NCBI GenBank assembly: GCA_903839905.1
Contig: CAIMDX010000063.1
Location: forward strand, 1 to 10,732
DNA from: an uncultured bacterium
GTDB taxonomy: Bacteria > Patescibacteriota > Minisyncoccia > Minisyncoccales > JAQTVQ01
Direction of reading: 5' to 3'
Length of the DNA stretch: 10,732 nucleotides
Below are positions 8,560 through 10,732 of this stretch, piece after piece. The translations under genes and the position numbers were made by a program. The notes below the pieces were generated by a model that was not told where the DNA came from, searched no databases, and was given only the letters and a program-made list of their open reading frames with translations. Each line of letters begins with the position of its first letter. Within the stretch, counting starts at the first letter, position 1.

Positions 8560-9414
8560 ATGCCAAAACATAAGTTTAGAAAATTTGAGAGAAGCCAAAC
8601 GCCGAAATCATTTCGGATCGGGGAAATTGATCTGGCGATTTTAAACGATCTGGCTGAAAACCGCTTTTTGGACAGCAAGCACATTATCGCGCTGCACCCG
8701 GAATTTAAAGACAGAAGCGTTCGCTCGCGCCTCCAGCTTTTATACCACGGCGGCTATGTGGAGCGTCCGGCCAGCCAGTTCGGATCATTCCATCCGGCGG
8801 CCCATTTGATTTACAGTTTGGCCAAGAAAGGGGCCGCGCTGGTTGCCGAAGGCAAAAACCAGCCCGCGCCCGCAAAACAGCCCAAAGACGCGGGCGTTTC
8901 TTTTATGTCGCATTCTTTGATGATCTCCGATTTTAAAACGATCATTGAGCTGGCTTTGAAAAATAATAGCCAGTCAAAACTTTATGCTTGGCGCGAGCCG
9001 GGCGTGATCGATGGCGTGTATTTCGAGGGGGAGCGGTTGCCGATCGCCCCGGACGCGTTTTTCACAATTGAGGATAAGGGCGATTTGTTGCATTTCTTTT
9101 TAGAAGCCGACCGCTCAACGATGACGCTTGAGCGGATGCTCAACAAATTACGGGCATATTGGAATTGGCGGGCCGAAGGCGGGCAAAAGAAGAAATTGGA
9201 TATTTCCAATTTCCGGGTGCTGACCGTGGCTTTGACCGAGGAGCGGAAAGAAAATTTGCGCCAGATCGCCAGAAAGGCGGATGGCAGCCAAACCGGCAGC
9301 GACATATTTTGGTTTGCTTGCGCGAAGTCGTACGGTTTGGAAAATCCCGAAAACATTTTGACGCCAATTTGGAGATCGGCAAAAAGCGAAAGCTTGCGCT
9401 ACTTGCTCGAATAA
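8560..9414 (+). CDS. Replication-relaxation (Replic_Relax) family protein
   Basis: Plasmid or conjugative-element DNA-processing protein of the Replic_Relax family, by pattern. The first 20 or so residues are basic. Residues about 20-95 look like a winged helix-turn-helix DNA-binding domain (IDLAILNDLAENRFLDSKHI, then RSRLQLLYHGGYVERP and IYSLAKKGAALV). A linker rich in Ala, Pro and Lys (97-110) follows. The C-terminal part starts at SHSL (117-120) and holds PDAFF (D165), FLEAD (E182, D184) and NKLRAY (K196), a nuclease-like pattern typical of this family. The length of 284 residues is normal. The ATG at 8560 has an A-rich context and no Shine-Dalgarno site. The gene leads a collinear group with the membrane protein and the coupling ATPase, so it may help present DNA for transfer; that role is inferred. 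The GC content is clearly higher than in the defence module. Confidence 0.8.
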   Translation: MPKHKFRKFERSQTPKSFRIGEIDLAILNDLAENRFLDSKHIIALHPEFKDRSVRSRLQLLYHGGYVERPASQFGSFHPAAHLIYSLAKKGAALVAEGKNQPAPAKQPKDAGVSFMSHSLMISDFKTIIELALKNNSQSKLYAWREPGVIDGVYFEGERLPIAPDAFFTIEDKGDLLHFFLEADRSTMTLERMLNKLRAYWNWRAEGGQKKKLDISNFRVLTVALTEERKENLRQIARKADGSQTGSDIFWFACAKSYGLENPENILTPIWRSAKSESLRYLLE

Positions 9415-9454
9415 AGGCCGAGGGCGTTTTTTGTTGTATTGTAATTTTAAAAAA

Positions 9455-10021
9455 ATGGCAAAATTGAAAGAAACCGAAATCGTTGAGCAATGGAGCGTTT
9501 TGATAGAGGGCGCGCAAGGCCGCCAGCAGGACTTTTACAAGATGATCGAAGCCCGGCTGGACGAGCTGGAACCGCCCACGCTTTCGGTCGCTCAAGAAGT
9601 GGTTTTCCCGTCGTTGTTAAGAAGATTAAAAGGTGATGGCAAGCTGTTCTTGATCATTAAGAGCAAGTATTTTGACGGCTATGTCGTCAATGTTTGCGCC
9701 CAAGAGTACGGCAAGCAACTGCTCATCGCCTGGTATCTTACCCAACGACCCAGCAAGTTCATGCAGTTTATGAGCGATTTGCCCGGTGCTCTCGTGATTA
9801 TGGTTTATCCGGTTTATCTTTTGATAATGCTTTACGACAAGATCACCAAGCGACGGGTTACGCTGGACAATATGGATTTATTCGATAGGCAGGAGTTGAG
9901 CGCGTTCGCCGGAACCGTGCATCATTGCGTAGTTTTCGGATCGGAGAACATCGCCGATGCCGTGGGTTTTGATTTCTCAAAAGTAGATCGCAAATCAAGA
10001 GGTTTCCTCAATCTCGCTTAA
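9455..10021 (+). CDS. Small membrane-anchored protein next to the coupling ATPase, function unknown
   Basis: I do not recognise this 188-residue protein. The N-terminal third is charged and probably helical (EARLDELEPP near 32-41). It is followed by alternating hydrophobic stretches around 63-95 that look like a soluble alpha/beta fold, and then by one clear hydrophobic segment (LPGALVIMVYPVYLLIMLY, about 109-127) followed by basic residues KITKRR, as expected for a single membrane span with a cytoplasmic flank. The C-terminal 50 residues are soluble. I chose the ATG at 9455. A TTG at 9431 is in frame upstream but adds only eight residues, with no better ribosome site. It ends 4 bases before the coupling ATPase start, which argues for tight co-expression and possibly a partner role at the membrane with that ATPase. 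This link is inferred from position only. Confidence 0.75.
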   Translation: MAKLKETEIVEQWSVLIEGAQGRQQDFYKMIEARLDELEPPTLSVAQEVVFPSLLRRLKGDGKLFLIIKSKYFDGYVVNVCAQEYGKQLLIAWYLTQRPSKFMQFMSDLPGALVIMVYPVYLLIMLYDKITKRRVTLDNMDLFDRQELSAFAGTVHHCVVFGSENIADAVGFDFSKVDRKSRGFLNLA

Positions 10022-10025
10022 AGCT

Positions 10026-10732
10026 ATGAATGAACAACGGAACCGCCGAGCCTTGACGGCTCTCAAGGCGTTTTTGAAAAGTATGTTTAAAAAAGAGATT
10101 GCGCCGCTTTCACCGGAAGGGAAAGCGGCGTATTTGGAATATCCCTTATGGCGGTTTCCGGTGGAAAAAGGAAGGATGGGGTTAGGATGGGTGAATGGGC
10201 CGTTGAATATAGCTTCGGGATTGGTGGGCAACATCAAGGGCATTGATACGAAATACCGGAGTACCCACTTTTACGCGGTGGGTGCGTCCGGTTCAGGCAA
10301 GTCAAAATTTCTTGAATCGCTCATCATTCAGGACATAATCCAAGGCGAAGGCTTCGGCGTGATCGATCCGCACGGCGATCTGATCGAGGACATCAAGGGC
10401 TGGCTGTATTTTTGGACGCAAAAGGATTTCAAGAATGACATCGTTTTGATCGATCCGACCGATCTTGAGAATACGGCCAGCTTCAATCCGCTTGAGCCGA
10501 TCAAAGGCATTCCGCCGGAACGGTTGGCGGCGCAATTGGTGGAAGCGTTCAAAAAGATATGGGCGGACGCTTGGGGCGAGAGGATGGCCGATATTATGCG
10601 CAATTCTTTGATCGCGCTGGTGGAAAACAATTTGACCCTCGTTGAGTTGCCTTTGTTTTTGACCGATCCGGCGGTGCGCAAAAAGATTTTGCGCAATGTC
10701 AAAAGCCCGTCCTGCCTCCAGCGGTTCAAATA
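10026..10732 (+). CDS. VirD4/TraG-type IV coupling ATPase (3' partial)
   Basis: Conjugative DNA-transfer ATPase that would deliver DNA to a type IV secretion channel at the inner membrane. The 235 visible residues contain Walker A GASGSGKSK (86-94) preceded by THFYAV, then GFGVIDPHGDLIED (109-122) and IVLIDPTD followed by ASFNPLEP (139-158), which together are the hallmark pattern of TraG/TrwB-like and DUF87-type conjugation ATPases. No N-terminal membrane span is visible in the first 80 residues, so the anchor may be supplied by the small membrane protein just upstream. Walker B and the all-alpha domain should lie beyond the right edge. The start at 10026 is 4 bases after the previous stop; ATG 10083 (MFKKEIAP) is a possible later start, and neither has a clear Shine-Dalgarno site. 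The gene is intact up to the edge, where the last codon is incomplete. Confidence 0.88.
   Translation, partial: MNEQRNRRALTALKAFLKSMFKKEIAPLSPEGKAAYLEYPLWRFPVEKGRMGLGWVNGPLNIASGLVGNIKGIDTKYRSTHFYAVGASGSGKSKFLESLIIQDIIQGEGFGVIDPHGDLIEDIKGWLYFWTQKDFKNDIVLIDPTDLENTASFNPLEPIKGIPPERLAAQLVEAFKKIWADAWGERMADIMRNSLIALVENNLTLVELPLFLTDPAVRKKILRNVKSPSCLQRFK

Noticed and set aside
9403..9432. Possible terminator after the Replic_Relax gene (CTCG…CGAG then TTTTTT)
   Set aside because: The stem is only 4 base pairs with a 9-base loop, too weak to call, although the T run is suggestive.
9431..9454. TTG start for the small membrane protein
   Set aside because: It adds only eight residues, has no ribosome site, and the ATG at 9455 has the same A-rich context as the neighbouring start at 8560.
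9140..9595. Antisense open frame (151 codons) across the Replic_Relax and membrane-protein genes
   Set aside because: It spans two well-supported + strand genes and the gap between them, and has no recognisable domain; it is a shadow of GC-rich codons.
1..10732. Reassigned UGA codon as in some candidate phyla
   Set aside because: UGA ends the first gene directly before the next start, and all genes are intact under the standard code with no in-frame UGA.

Overview
The window reads as one rightward block of seven genes in two parts. Positions 1 to about 8107 hold a restriction-type defence module. It consists of a PLD-nuclease/SNF2-helicase protein cut off by the left edge, a very large Eco57I-like N6-adenine DNA methyltransferase carrying its own target-recognition region, and a compact UvrD-like SF1A helicase. 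An intrinsic terminator overlaps the stop codon of the UvrD gene. Positions about 8123 to 10732 hold part of a conjugation or mobilisation region. It has a small PD-(D/E)XK-like protein, a replication-relaxation (Replic_Relax) family protein, a small membrane-anchored protein of unknown function, and the N-terminal third or so of a VirD4/TraG-type coupling ATPase that runs off the right edge. All genes lie on the + strand and no gap between genes exceeds about 70 bases. I saw no tRNA, rRNA, CRISPR array or insertion sequence.

Organism: this is a bacterium using the standard code, since UAA and UGA both act as stops. Recognisable Shine-Dalgarno sites are scarce and starts sit in A-rich contexts. 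A Replic_Relax protein next to a coupling ATPase, together with lysine/asparagine-rich proteins and a mixed base composition, would fit a Patescibacteria/CPR-like genome or its conjugative element. That assignment is an inference and a weak one.

How the genes may work together: the methyltransferase would mark self DNA. The PLD-helicase would translocate on and cut unmarked DNA. The UvrD helicase would unwind or process the products. This helicase-methylase-ATPase trio resembles a type I/ISP-like restriction system split into separate chains, with no separate HsdS-type subunit visible. I recall that the Hma system (helicase, methylase, ATPase) was named on a similar gene content, but I cannot confirm identity here. 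The conjugation genes downstream are richer in GC, which suggests that the defence module is cargo on a mobile element.

The most notable points are four. The methyltransferase gene has a sharp internal fall in GC between its catalytic half and its recognition half. Two neighbouring genes at 8123 and 8560 share a D…ExD…KL signature. The defence module appears to be complete in three genes. A terminator is folded over the stop codon that ends the module.
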